A stretch of 64,000 nt of DNA from [Eubacterium] cellulosolvens LD2006 (GCF_000621585.1 NZ_JHXY01000006.1:1-64000); one strand, 5' to 3'; positions 1 to 7,999 are shown, counted from the first letter of the stretch. Made by a program: numbers and translations. Notes: a model not told the origin generated them from the letters alone.

Positions 1-222
1 CACCGAATATTTCGGCGGGATTCTTATGAGCATATGGATATGATCCGGGCACGCTTCTGCTTCGATTATTTCTATACCTTTTCTTCGGCATAATGTTCCA
101 AGAATCTGTCCTATGTCTGCTCTGATATCCTTATAAATTACCTGTCTCCTGTACTTAGGTGCAAAAACTATGTGATACTTGCATTCCCATTTTGTATGGG
201 CTAAACTATTTTCTGTACTCAT
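1..222 (-). mobile_element. tnpA: IS200/IS605-family transposase TnpA, 3' part cut by window edge
   Basis: The minus strand reads from an ATG at 222 into a 74-codon open frame that runs off the window. It begins MSTENSLAHTKWECKYHIVF and contains APKYRR and, near residue 60, CPDHIHML. CPDHIHM carries the HxH of the HUH single-strand transposases that move IS200/IS605 elements without duplicating the target. A good ribosome site (GGGAGGTG) lies 6 bases before the ATG. The catalytic tyrosine would be in the missing C-terminal half, so activity cannot be judged. No tnpB is seen on this side. Confidence 0.93.
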
Positions 223-310
223 TATGAGCACCTCCCGTGTTTATATTTGTGGTTTGCAGACCAACATTTATATTAACACGGGAGTTTTCTTTAATCTAAA
301 GATCTTCCCT

Positions 311-329
311 CCACCTGCAGAGCAGGTGG
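311..329. repeat. Subterminal hairpin, candidate IS200 left-end structure
   Basis: CCACCTGC (311-318) pairs perfectly with GCAGGTGG (322-329) around a 3-base loop, about 90 bases upstream of the transposase start. IS200/IS605 transposases recognise short hairpins near the element ends. The position fits such an end, but the cleavage site and the other end are not identifiable here. Confidence 0.45.
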
Positions 330-346
330 TTTATTTTCACTGTGAC

Positions 347-385
347 ACAAAAAAGAAAACGTATAGCTACGCCAATAGCTATACG
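347..385 (-). terminator. Rho-independent terminator, leftward
   Basis: CGTATAGCTA (360-369) and TAGCTATACG (376-385) form a perfect 10-bp stem with a 6-base loop. Read on the minus strand it is followed by TTTTCTTTTTTG. No minus-strand gene lies immediately to the right, so it may belong to a gene lost when the island or the IS arrived, or may insulate the transposase from incoming transcription. Confidence 0.6.
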
Positions 386-459
386 TTATCTTGTGAAAAA
401 TACCGAAGTATTATCATTGTGGTGATGATTATTTTACTTCCTTTTTTTCACAAGAACAA

Positions 460-488
460 TTGACATTATAAACAATTTTCAATAATAG
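460..488 (+). promoter_or_regulatory. Candidate promoter of the toxin island
   Basis: TTGACA at 460-465 matches the -35 consensus. After 16-17 bases comes ATAATA/TAATAG (482-488) as an imperfect -10. A 6-bp inverted repeat AGTCGA/TCGACT (487-503) overlaps the start region and could be an operator. The first ribosome site follows at 511. Confidence 0.5.
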
Positions 489-524
489 TCGATTGATTCG
501 ACTGAAATCTAGGAGATTTTTTAT

Positions 525-593
525 ATGAAACATAATTATCTTTTAAACCCTCACTTATTATTCGCAAGGAGGGCTCCATATGGGAACAACTAA
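525..593 (+). CDS. 22-codon minicistron overlapping the toxin start
   Basis: An ATG at 525 follows AGGAG (511-515) with a 9-base spacer and opens a frame of 22 codons, beginning MKHNYLLNPHLLF and ending at TAA 591-593. It covers the ribosome site of the next gene and overlaps its start by 14 bases. That layout suggests a leader peptide that couples or tunes translation of the toxin. It could also be an erosion product of a longer upstream protein. Supported by start signal and position only; I recognise no family. Confidence 0.4.
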   Translation: MKHNYLLNPHLLFARRAPYGNN

Positions 594-1068
594 AACCGGA
601 CGAACACTAAACACCAAAGGTGCTGCCGGAGTAGCCAGTCAGTATGCAGTTGTTCATTCTAATGAAGGCGCCTACACCCACCCGCTGAAAGGAAATCACA
701 TCAGATTAAAAAATGGCGGTCATGGTCAAACCGGTATGAACGAGCTTGATAAATACGGAATCAGATACAAAGTCGAAAAGACGTACGCCAACGGTGTTCG
801 TGTCGGCCATGTACTGGATCATACAAATAAAGCGAAACGAAAATCCATGGGGCAATCGTGGTTTCCCAGAAACTGGACAAGCAAAGATATTAAGCACGCT
901 GGTGAACATGTAGCAAATTTAAAAGCGAACCGCCACAGCAAAGATGGTATCGCTATCTTTGGCATATGGAAAGGTGTTCGTGTCGGTGTTATCCGCACAT
1001 ATGGTCAAATCGGAACCATTTTCCCCGACGCGAAACAGCCCGTCAAAAAGAAAGGTGGTAAAAAATAA
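580..1068 (+). CDS. EndoU-like nuclease toxin domain protein
   Basis: A basic 162-residue protein. Residues 93-155 follow the pattern of the bacterial EndoU nuclease domain of polymorphic toxins: SWFPRNWTSKDI, then a short helix with VANL, then KGVRVGVI and YGQIGTIFPD. EndoU enzymes are RNases of the BECR fold using two histidines plus a lysine or hydroxyl residue; H48 (GGHGQ), H77 and H81 are candidates but I cannot assign them. There is no signal peptide, transmembrane segment or long delivery domain, so it is a stand-alone toxin module or the remnant of a larger toxin. The start is set by AAGGAGGGCTCC just before ATG 580. Its TAA shares a base with the next ATG, as expected for a toxin/immunity pair. 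Base composition is AT-rich, unlike the bulk of the window. Confidence 0.72.
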   Translation: MGTTKTGRTLNTKGAAGVASQYAVVHSNEGAYTHPLKGNHIRLKNGGHGQTGMNELDKYGIRYKVEKTYANGVRVGHVLDHTNKAKRKSMGQSWFPRNWTSKDIKHAGEHVANLKANRHSKDGIAIFGIWKGVRVGVIRTYGQIGTIFPDAKQPVKKKGGKK

Positions 1069-1421
1069 TGAATATCGATCAATTCCGCGAAATAATACAA
1101 CGAAGAGAATATATAGAAAAAATCAGTCACGACGAATGGGCCGAAGGTATTGAAGAGTGTTGGAAACAGGAACTGTCCATACTTTCCGAAGACATTCCCG
1201 GAACAATCACATTTCTTAAAAATGAATGTACTGCTTCAGAATACTCATGGATCAGTGAGATTATTGAAGATCTAGCTATTCAAACACAGTGTAGAGAGCT
1301 TATTGCTACATACAAAGGAATGATTAAAAAATACCCAGATGAGTGCGAAACATATCACATCTCCGACTGTGTAAGTTTCGCTGAAAAAGCATTAAATAAT
1401 GAGGAAGATGACCATGTCTAA
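1068..1421 (+). CDS. Small acidic protein, probable immunity partner of the EndoU-like toxin
   Basis: A 117-residue, strongly acidic, apparently all-helical cytoplasmic protein without signal or membrane segment. Its ATG overlaps the toxin stop by one base (TAATG), so the two are translationally coupled. Opposite net charge to the basic toxin, small size and position immediately downstream are typical of immunity proteins in polymorphic toxin systems. I recognise no named immunity family, so the role is inferred from context. It could instead be an unrelated accessory protein of the DUF4417 gene that follows. Confidence 0.6.
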   Translation: MNIDQFREIIQRREYIEKISHDEWAEGIEECWKQELSILSEDIPGTITFLKNECTASEYSWISEIIEDLAIQTQCRELIATYKGMIKKYPDECETYHISDCVSFAEKALNNEEDDHV

Positions 1422-2121
1422 AACAATTGAAAATCTTGTAGACGAAGGCCTTCGAGTTTCGTTGGTTGAAACCGCTTTCTTCGATGGTGATTTAGAAATA
1501 CCATGCATTCAGGCTCCCAAAAACATCATTATTCCCAATGGTATGGTTCCGTTCTCAATCAGAGAACGGAGCCTGAAACACAACGACTTCGTTTGCTTCT
1601 ATGAACACGACATAAAATTCCGAGACATTCTAACTCACACAGAAGATTATGTCGATGATTTGAAGCGTTTTCCTGGGATTATCACCCCAGACTGCTCACT
1701 GTATGTTGATGCCCCCTTAATTGTACAGTTGACCAATATCTATTTGAACAGAGCTATAGGGCACTATCTGCAAAGTCAGGGTCTTTATGTTATTCCTAAC
1801 ATCAGGTGGGGTGATGAACGAACCTTCACAACAGAAATGTTCCGCAGCAAAGTTGCATTTCTCGGTGTGGAAAAACACAGCATCGTATCCATAGGCACAT
1901 ATGGTCAGATAAAAACAGCTGAGTCCAAACAACTGTTTCGAAATGGATTGATAGAAATGCTAGATGAACTCGAACCAGAAGTTGTACTTGTATATGGTTC
2001 AATGCCCGATAAAATTTTTCACGGCTTATTAAATCGAACAAGATTTATTTCATATCCGGATTGGACAACACGCAAAAAAAATCCAGGAATGAAATATCTG
2101 CATAATCTCAGCAACAAATAA
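1414..2121 (+). CDS. DUF4417 family protein
   Basis: About 235 residues. The centre and C-terminus match DUF4417, a family of unknown function common in phages and mobile regions: VIPNIRWGDERTF, a VSIGTYGQIK segment, then a helix and LEPEVVLVYG. Three in-frame ATGs occur at 1399, 1408 and 1414; the last sits 6 bases after GAGGAAG (1401-1407) and is preferred. It overlaps the end of the upstream gene by 8 bases, so the three genes form one transcript. No enzymatic motif is recognisable. Its presence with a toxin suggests a mobile accessory or defence-like unit, but that is inference. Confidence 0.75.
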   Translation: MSKTIENLVDEGLRVSLVETAFFDGDLEIPCIQAPKNIIIPNGMVPFSIRERSLKHNDFVCFYEHDIKFRDILTHTEDYVDDLKRFPGIITPDCSLYVDAPLIVQLTNIYLNRAIGHYLQSQGLYVIPNIRWGDERTFTTEMFRSKVAFLGVEKHSIVSIGTYGQIKTAESKQLFRNGLIEMLDELEPEVVLVYGSMPDKIFHGLLNRTRFISYPDWTTRKKNPGMKYLHNLSNK

Positions 2122-2124
2122 AAA

Positions 2125-2165
2125 ACATCCGCACATCTTCTGGTTATCCCAAGATGTGCGGATGT
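2125..2165 (+). terminator. Strong bidirectional terminator
   Basis: ACATCCGCACATCTT (2125-2139) pairs perfectly over 15 bp with 2151-2165. It is followed by CTTTCATTATTTT on the plus strand and by TTTTT on the minus strand. It closes the toxin/DUF4417 unit and also the converging transporter operon. Confidence 0.85.
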
Positions 2166-2234
2166 CTTTCATTATTTTAAAATAAAGACTCTGTGTATTT
2201 ACCAACTACTGAGCACTTCGTTTTTTCTTCCTCT

Positions 2235-5200
2235 TTACTTCTCCGCAGCCTTGATCTCTTCTGTGGAGATGACGAATTTTACATTACCCTTCATGCCGTC
2301 CGCAAGTCCGCTGAAGCTTGTGTAGGTGAGATCCTCAGATGTAATTGCTTTGAAACGGTCTCTGATACTTGTGAAGTCTGTCATCGCGTCTCTGACAACC
2401 GTTGTGAGGGATTTGATTCCGTCTTTGTTGTACTTGTCCATACCGTCGGCAAGCTTCGTAGCTCCGCTGCTGAGTTTGGAGATGCCGTCTTTTACTTTTC
2501 CGCTTCCGTCCATAAGAGTTGCGGATCCGGAAACCAGCTGACCTGCTCCGCTTCTGAGCGCGTCGGAATTGCTGTCAAGCTTTGAGGTTCCTGCGTAGAG
2601 TTGCTGTGTACCTGTGTAGAGACGGGATACGCCGTCTGTGTAGGCGCTGACTCCGTCGGAGAGCTTACTTGCTCCTGTGGAAGCCTGGGAAGTTCCATCC
2701 GCAAGCTGTTTTGCGCCGCCGGCAAGTTTTTCTACGCCTTTCTTAAGTGCCTCGGAATTCTCATCCAGCGTTGCGCTTCCTTCTGCCAGCTGTGCCAGGC
2801 CGCCCTCTACTTTCTCTGCTCCTGCGTAGAGGTTCTTTGCTCCCTTGGAAAGGGCATCGGATTTCTCATCCAGCTGTTTCAGGCCTGCGTCGATTTTCTT
2901 TACGCCTTCAGCTGCGGAATCTGTTCCCTTCGCGAGTTTGGAAGCTCCGAGAGTCAGATCTTTATTCTTATCTGTCAACTGATGAACGCCCTTCTTTGCG
3001 GTCTCCAGTCCCTTCAGAAGATCCTCTGTGCCGGACTGAATCTTTTCTGCTCCCTCTGCCGCAGAAGCTGCGCCCTCAGAGAGAGGCTTCACGGAACCGC
3101 TCAGTTTCTTGGCGCCGTCCTTCAGATCCGCGTCTCCGTCTGTGATCTTCTGTGCCGCTTTATTGATATCGTCAATTCCGGAGCGAAGATCTTTCACATT
3201 CTCGCCGAGTTTTTTCTGCATGGAGCCTGCCGCTGTGTTAACCTGACCGACGGCGCCCAATGCCCCGGAAAGTCCCGAGGAGGCGTCTTCGAGATTTGTC
3301 TGGATTTCTCCGGCTGCACTCTGAACAGAGGACAGCTCGTCCGATGCGGTTTGAATCTCTCCGGATACCTTGTCCTTCCAAGCCTGATCCACTGCGTCTC
3401 CGGCGTTTGATGCCGTCGAGCTGATTGCATTGGCCTGTGCAGTCTGCGCATAACCGTTGATGGTCGCTGCAAGGCTGTTGATATCAATACCCGCCGTACC
3501 TACGCCTGCATCCTCAAGTGCTGCTGTTACTTCGGATGTGATATCGGTGTAGGTTCCTGTCGCCCCTCGCGCCGCTTCGCCGAGATCCGATCCGGCCGCC
3601 GAAATATTGTTAAGAGCAGTCGAGATATTGGTCGCGCTTGAAACGACAGTGCCTGTCGAAGTGCCGATATTCTTAAGGCCGGTCTTCACCGTGCCGAGTC
3701 CGTCGCCGAGTTTCGAGCCGGCGTCCTCCATAGCGGAATTGACTTCCTGCCCTGCACTTTCAAGCGCGTCCGGTACAGCGGCAACCTTTTCCGCAAACTC
3801 ATTCACGCCTTCGTTCAGAGCAGCCACGCCGCCCGAGATTGCTTCTGCTCCGTCAAGGATTTTGTCGGTGTTTTCGCTCACGCCCTGAGCGAGTGCGGAT
3901 ACTCCATCGGTGAGATCCTTCACGCCCTTCTGAAGCGCAGGAAGTCCTTCGCTTCCGGCCATCTTGTCCACACCGTCAGCCAGTTTCTGCACGCCTTCTG
4001 TATACTGGTCAATTCCCTCTTTGAGAGAGGAAGCGCCAAGAGCCAGTGCCGGAAGGCCGTTCTTCTCATCACTGAGCTGACCGGCGCCGTCCTTCAGCTT
4101 ATGCACGCCGTCGGTGTATGTCTTTGTTCCCTCGGCAAGTGTTTTTGCTCCGTCCTTAAGTCCCAGGTTCTCCAGGTGATCGCCCTGAACCTGCGTCTTC
4201 ATCTGCTGAATGCCTGCATTCAGTTTGGACACGCCGTCTGTGTAGGCATTCACGCCATCTGCCAGACCGGTTCCCTTCTGCGTGATTCCGCCGGCAAGCT
4301 GCTGTACACCATTGTTGAGGGTCTCTGCTCCGGAGGCCAGCTGGGATGCGCCCTGCTTCAGAGCTGATGAATTGCTGTCAAGCTGGGATGCTCCCTGGTT
4401 GAGCTGAAGTACTCCATTGTTTACCTGAGAAACACCGTCTGTGTACTGATCAATTCCGGAAGCGGCTTTCCGTATACCATCGGAGAGCTGACGGATCCCG
4501 TCGTCCATCTGTCCGTAACTGCTGTCCAGAGTACTTGCGCCGTCCGCAAGCTGTCTGCTTCCGTCTACGAGCTGTACCGTTGCGTCCTCCAGCTCTTTGA
4601 TCTTGTCGTTGAGATCATCGGTGCTGGCAATGCTGTCGAACTCTACGTTGTTGAACACATCTGTGAGAGCAACTGTGAAGGTGGGATCCATGTGGAAATC
4701 CTTTACATCAGCGCTGATCTCCACGGAATCCGGAATATTGATGCTGTCGATCTTCGATTCTGCTTTGGCCGCTGTCTCGCCTTTTGTCTTTCCTGCGGCG
4801 TCTTTTGCCTTCTCCTTCATGTCTGTGAGATTCAGACTCTCCTTGAGTCCCGGCATACCGAAGCCGAGAACAATAGTGCGGGCTCCGTCGTCCACAATCC
4901 GTCCGTTGTCAACGGTGACGTTGGAGAACACATCCTCCGGAAGGATCACGCCTGTCATCATCACAAAGGGAGACTGCAGGGTCTCTGTCTTCTTGCCGAC
5001 CTTCACGTTTTTCTCTGTGTTGTTTGTGTACTGAATATGAATCTTCAGCTTACCGCTCTTTCCGGCCAGTGCCTCCGGGCTGATCTCTTTGCCGTCCAGG
5101 TAATAGGTGAACTTCACGCCAACCGGAAGCTGCTTGTCAGATTTACCCTGATAGTAGATATCCTCACCGGTACTCTCCCATTTGAGTGTTGTTCCCTTTC

Positions 5201-5483
5201 CGGTGAATTTCTCATCGCCCTTTACGTTCTCGATCTCGGCAAGATCCGAGTTGTCCTTGATCTTCTTTCCGGATGTCAGACCGCTCAGGTGATCGGATAC
5301 CGTAATATTGTCCGCGTCGCCGTTTGCCTTCGCGTTGACATATACGGTCTCATCCTTGCTTGTCTGTGTTCCTGCAAAAACAGGTGCTGCCGCTGCAGGT
5401 GTCATTCCAACCATGGCTGCCATAGCGACGGCCAGTGATTTATTTACTCTCTTTTTCATTGTCACTTTCTGATTTCTATTCAT
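2235..5483 (-). CDS. Secreted xxxLxxG heptad-repeat protein, partner of the MMPL transporter
   Basis: A 1082-residue exported protein. An N-terminal signal peptide (basic start, hydrophobic run with AVAMAAMVG, Ala-rich cleavage region around residue 35) is followed by a beta-rich domain of roughly 200 residues. From about residue 290 to the end it consists largely of heptad-like repeats of the type LxDGxxQLxxG, GAxxLxxG, matching the X-X-X-Leu-X-X-Gly repeat model. A Ser/Ala/Gly-rich segment interrupts the repeats around residues 560-750. No C-terminal membrane helix or sorting signal is seen. GAGGAAATGTT precedes the ATG. It lies 127 bases downstream of the MMPL gene; such pairs are common in Clostridia. 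A periplasm-like spacer or adaptor role on the cell surface is inference. Confidence 0.8.
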   Translation of the reverse strand: MNRNQKVTMKKRVNKSLAVAMAAMVGMTPAAAAPVFAGTQTSKDETVYVNAKANGDADNITVSDHLSGLTSGKKIKDNSDLAEIENVKGDEKFTGKGTTLKWESTGEDIYYQGKSDKQLPVGVKFTYYLDGKEISPEALAGKSGKLKIHIQYTNNTEKNVKVGKKTETLQSPFVMMTGVILPEDVFSNVTVDNGRIVDDGARTIVLGFGMPGLKESLNLTDMKEKAKDAAGKTKGETAAKAESKIDSINIPDSVEISADVKDFHMDPTFTVALTDVFNNVEFDSIASTDDLNDKIKELEDATVQLVDGSRQLADGASTLDSSYGQMDDGIRQLSDGIRKAASGIDQYTDGVSQVNNGVLQLNQGASQLDSNSSALKQGASQLASGAETLNNGVQQLAGGITQKGTGLADGVNAYTDGVSKLNAGIQQMKTQVQGDHLENLGLKDGAKTLAEGTKTYTDGVHKLKDGAGQLSDEKNGLPALALGASSLKEGIDQYTEGVQKLADGVDKMAGSEGLPALQKGVKDLTDGVSALAQGVSENTDKILDGAEAISGGVAALNEGVNEFAEKVAAVPDALESAGQEVNSAMEDAGSKLGDGLGTVKTGLKNIGTSTGTVVSSATNISTALNNISAAGSDLGEAARGATGTYTDITSEVTAALEDAGVGTAGIDINSLAATINGYAQTAQANAISSTASNAGDAVDQAWKDKVSGEIQTASDELSSVQSAAGEIQTNLEDASSGLSGALGAVGQVNTAAGSMQKKLGENVKDLRSGIDDINKAAQKITDGDADLKDGAKKLSGSVKPLSEGAASAAEGAEKIQSGTEDLLKGLETAKKGVHQLTDKNKDLTLGASKLAKGTDSAAEGVKKIDAGLKQLDEKSDALSKGAKNLYAGAEKVEGGLAQLAEGSATLDENSEALKKGVEKLAGGAKQLADGTSQASTGASKLSDGVSAYTDGVSRLYTGTQQLYAGTSKLDSNSDALRSGAGQLVSGSATLMDGSGKVKDGISKLSSGATKLADGMDKYNKDGIKSLTTVVRDAMTDFTSIRDRFKAITSEDLTYTSFSGLADGMKGNVKFVISTEEIKAAEK

Positions 5484-5526
5484 AACATTTCCTCGATTCC
5501 CGGCTTCGCCGATTCTATGAACTAAA

Positions 5527-5555
5527 CCCTCTGCGAGGAAAACTCCCCCGCAGGG
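5527..5555 (-). promoter_or_regulatory. Hairpin between transporter and heptad-repeat genes
   Basis: CCCTCTGCG (5527-5535) faces CGCAGGG (5549-5555) with a small bulge, in the 127-base gap between the two genes. The run of T after it on the minus strand is short (GGGTTTAG), so it is more likely an attenuating or mRNA-processing hairpin than a full terminator. Confidence 0.35.
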
Positions 5556-5610
5556 TTCTACTTTTTATCCTGTAGTGTTTTTTACCCGGTTCTTCTTTTT
5601 CCGGATTCTC

Positions 5611-7719
5611 TTATCCGATTGTCTTCGGTGTATGTCCTTCGGCCTTCTTCTTTTTTCCGAGGAAGCCAAGGGATGTGTGAACAATGAGCGGATCAAAGAT
5701 CACAAACATACCCGGAAGGATGAAGATTACAACCGCCGTACTGATCAGCGCGCCTCGCGCAAGCAGCATACAGATGGACTGGATAATATCGATATTGGAG
5801 TACATCGCCACACCGAAAGTCGCCGCAAAGAAGGAGACACCGGAGGTGATAATGGAACCCATGCAGGCGCTGTGGGCGATCCGCACAGCTTCTTTCCGGT
5901 CGTATCCGAGCTGACGCTCTCTCTGGTAACGGCTGGTCATCAGGATCGCATAGTCTACCGTGGATCCCAGCTGTACCGTTCCGAGAATGATACTGGTGAC
6001 GAAGGATACTTCCGTTCCGGTGAAATACGGAATGGCCATATTTACAAAAATAGCGAACTCGATGACAAGCTCCAGGATCAGCGGAAGTGAAAGCGACCGG
6101 AATACCAGGAGGATGATCACGAAGATAATAATCAGGGACGCGCTGTTTACGTTGCGGAAGTCGATATTGGTCACTCCCACCAGATCGTGGGTCAGCGGCG
6201 CCTCACCGATGAGCATTCCCGTCTTGTCGTATTTGTTCAGGATTTTTTCAATCTCATCGATCTGTTTATTTACTTCTACGCAGCCCGGATAATACTTTGT
6301 TCCGATGAATGCCAGTGTGTACTTGTCACTCTCCAGCTTCTTTCTCACGTCGGAAGGAATCATGGAAGTCGGCAGGGATGTGCCGGTCAGAGATTCCATT
6401 CCCAGACAATAGTTGACACCGTCGACTTCGTTGATGGCGTCGATCATAGCTTTCTGATCCTTGGCCGGCGTATCCTTGTCGATCAGGATCAGATGCATCG
6501 TGGAACTTCCGAAGGTCTCGCGAACCCTCTCCTGGGCGATCTTTGACGGAAGTGTATCCGGCAGGGATCCTGCCATATCATAGTAGACGCCTACATGGGT
6601 GTTACCCCAGATGGCCGGAACCAGAAGCAATACAAATACAAGAACCCATGCCTTGTAGTGCTTCGTGATAAACCCGGACACCTTGTCGATCTTTGTCAAA
6701 AGCGGACGATGTGTTGTTTTTTCAATGGCCTTGTCAAAAATAAGTACAAGGGACGGAAGAACGGTGATACAGGTGAGCACGCCGAAGATTACGCCCTTGG
6801 CCATTACCAGTCCCATATCAAATCCAAGTGTAAAGCTCATGAAACAAAGAGCGATGAAACCTGCGATGGTTGTAATGGAGGATCCGATGATGGACTTGAA
6901 GGTGTTGGCGATGGCATGTCCCATGGCTCTGGTCTTGTCTCCCGGATACCGGAGCTTGTTCTCACGGTAGCTTCCCAGAAGGAAGATGGAGTAGTCCATG
7001 GTTACGCCCAGCTGCAGGACGGCGGCAACCGCCTTTGTAATGTAGGAAATCTGACCGAAGATCATGTTCGTTCCCATGTTGTAGATAATCGCGAAGGCGA
7101 TATCTATAAGGAAAAGGAAAGGAACGACGAAGGAATCCGTCAGAAGCAGCATTGCGATCAGTGAGAGCACAACCGCGATGGATACGTAGATCGGAAGCTC
7201 CTGATCTGTCAGATCCCGGAGGTCGTTGAGGATCGCCGTCATACCGCTCACGTAGCAGTCCTCGTCGCAGACCTTGCGGACATTGTCGATGGCCTCTGTG
7301 GTGGAGTCCGCGGATGTGGAATCATCCAGCAGAGCCAGCATCATGGTGGCGTCTCCCTTGAAAAACTTCTCACGAAGCTCCGTCGGAAGCATCTCTACCG
7401 GAAGGCTGATGTCTGCAACATCGTCGTACCAGAGGACTTCTTTTACATGAGGAACCTTCTCAATATCTTTCTCCAGCTGTTGTACCTGCTTCATGTCCTT
7501 GTTCTCGACGATGATCATCGAGAAGGCACCCATGCCGTACTGGTCAATGATGATGTCCTGTCCCTTTACCGTATCCAGCGTCTTCGGCAGATAGGTGAGC
7601 AGGTCATAGTTTGTCTTTGTGTTGAAGTATCCCCAACCTGCGGGAAGCAGGAGAGCTACAGCGAGGATAAGGATCAGCGCTCTCTTTTCCGCGATCCATT
7701 TACCGATTTTTACTAACAC
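5611..7719 (-). CDS. MMPL/RND-superfamily transporter
   Basis: A 702-residue membrane protein of the MMPL branch of the RND exporters. It has a first helix at the N-terminus, an extracytoplasmic loop of about 150 residues, a block of five or six helices (from about residue 175), then the same arrangement repeated from about residue 355. The two blocks carry the family segment LGVTMDYSIFLLGSYRE in the first half and LGSTVDYAILMTSRY in the second, with the Asp-Tyr pair used in proton coupling. The start is a GTG, fixed by AGGAG ten bases upstream. It heads an operon with the heptad-repeat protein and is divergent from a TetR regulator. The substrate is unknown; lipid-like or toxic amphiphiles are typical for the family. 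Confidence 0.9.
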   Translation of the reverse strand: MLVKIGKWIAEKRALILILAVALLLPAGWGYFNTKTNYDLLTYLPKTLDTVKGQDIIIDQYGMGAFSMIIVENKDMKQVQQLEKDIEKVPHVKEVLWYDDVADISLPVEMLPTELREKFFKGDATMMLALLDDSTSADSTTEAIDNVRKVCDEDCYVSGMTAILNDLRDLTDQELPIYVSIAVVLSLIAMLLLTDSFVVPFLFLIDIAFAIIYNMGTNMIFGQISYITKAVAAVLQLGVTMDYSIFLLGSYRENKLRYPGDKTRAMGHAIANTFKSIIGSSITTIAGFIALCFMSFTLGFDMGLVMAKGVIFGVLTCITVLPSLVLIFDKAIEKTTHRPLLTKIDKVSGFITKHYKAWVLVFVLLLVPAIWGNTHVGVYYDMAGSLPDTLPSKIAQERVRETFGSSTMHLILIDKDTPAKDQKAMIDAINEVDGVNYCLGMESLTGTSLPTSMIPSDVRKKLESDKYTLAFIGTKYYPGCVEVNKQIDEIEKILNKYDKTGMLIGEAPLTHDLVGVTNIDFRNVNSASLIIIFVIILLVFRSLSLPLILELVIEFAIFVNMAIPYFTGTEVSFVTSIILGTVQLGSTVDYAILMTSRYQRERQLGYDRKEAVRIAHSACMGSIITSGVSFFAATFGVAMYSNIDIIQSICMLLARGALISTAVVIFILPGMFVIFDPLIVHTSLGFLGKKKKAEGHTPKTIG

Positions 7720-7855
7720 GTCTTATCAACTCCTGTTCTTGTGTTTTGTTTTTTCGAAAAAAACACCTCCCAAAGTGTTTTTCCCTGTATCCGCGGGATC
7801 TGCTGCAGACGTCTTTTTTCTGCCGTCCGATCCCGTTTTTCTTTTCTCACCTGTC

Positions 7856-7884
7856 ATTCTAATTTTAAAATGACCAACGGTCAA
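7856..7884 (-). promoter_or_regulatory. Promoter of the MMPL operon
   Basis: On the minus strand TTGACC (7884-7879) and TAGAAT (7861-7856) are 17 bases apart, a good housekeeping promoter. The -35 lies inside the dyad TGACCAACGGTCA (7871-7883), so a protein on the dyad would block it. Confidence 0.7.
7871..7883. promoter_or_regulatory. Candidate TetR operator 1 (TGACC-N3-GGTCA)
   Basis: A perfect 5-bp inverted repeat TGACC AAC GGTCA covering the -35 of the transporter promoter. Local repressors of the TetR family usually bind such dyads in the shared intergenic region. The assignment to the neighbouring regulator is inference. Confidence 0.5.
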
Positions 7885-7942
7885 TATTCACAGTTCACAA
7901 GAATCCGGAATCCAAAAAAATGAATATTAGTCACTTTTGCAC

Positions 7943-7967
7943 AAAAACTGAATTTCGGTCAGTTTTT
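7943..7967. promoter_or_regulatory. Candidate TetR operator 2 (AAAAACTGA-N7-TCAGTTTTT)
   Basis: A perfect 9-bp inverted repeat with a 7-base centre that itself ends in GGTCA, like operator 1. It abuts the -35 of the regulator promoter (7971), a position suited to autoregulation. Confidence 0.5.
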
Positions 7968-7970
7968 GAG

Positions 7971-7999
7971 TTGACTTTTTCCCTCTTTCAACAAATAAT
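7971..7999 (+). promoter_or_regulatory. Promoter of the TetR regulator gene
   Basis: TTGACT (7971-7976), a 17-base spacer, and AATAAT (7994-7999) form a near-consensus promoter about 90 bases before the regulator start. Confidence 0.65.

Larger units (their letters stand above)
223..459. other. Non-coding stretch upstream of the transposase
   Basis: No credible gene is seen. It holds the transposase ribosome site, a perfect 8-bp hairpin at 311-329 that may be the IS end structure, and a terminator-like hairpin at 360-385 pointing left. It is much richer in A and T than the window beyond 2.2 kb. Confidence 0.6.

Noticed and set aside
179-463. 94-codon plus-strand frame over the IS end
   Set aside because: It reads across the transposase start, both hairpins and the terminator; no ribosome site.
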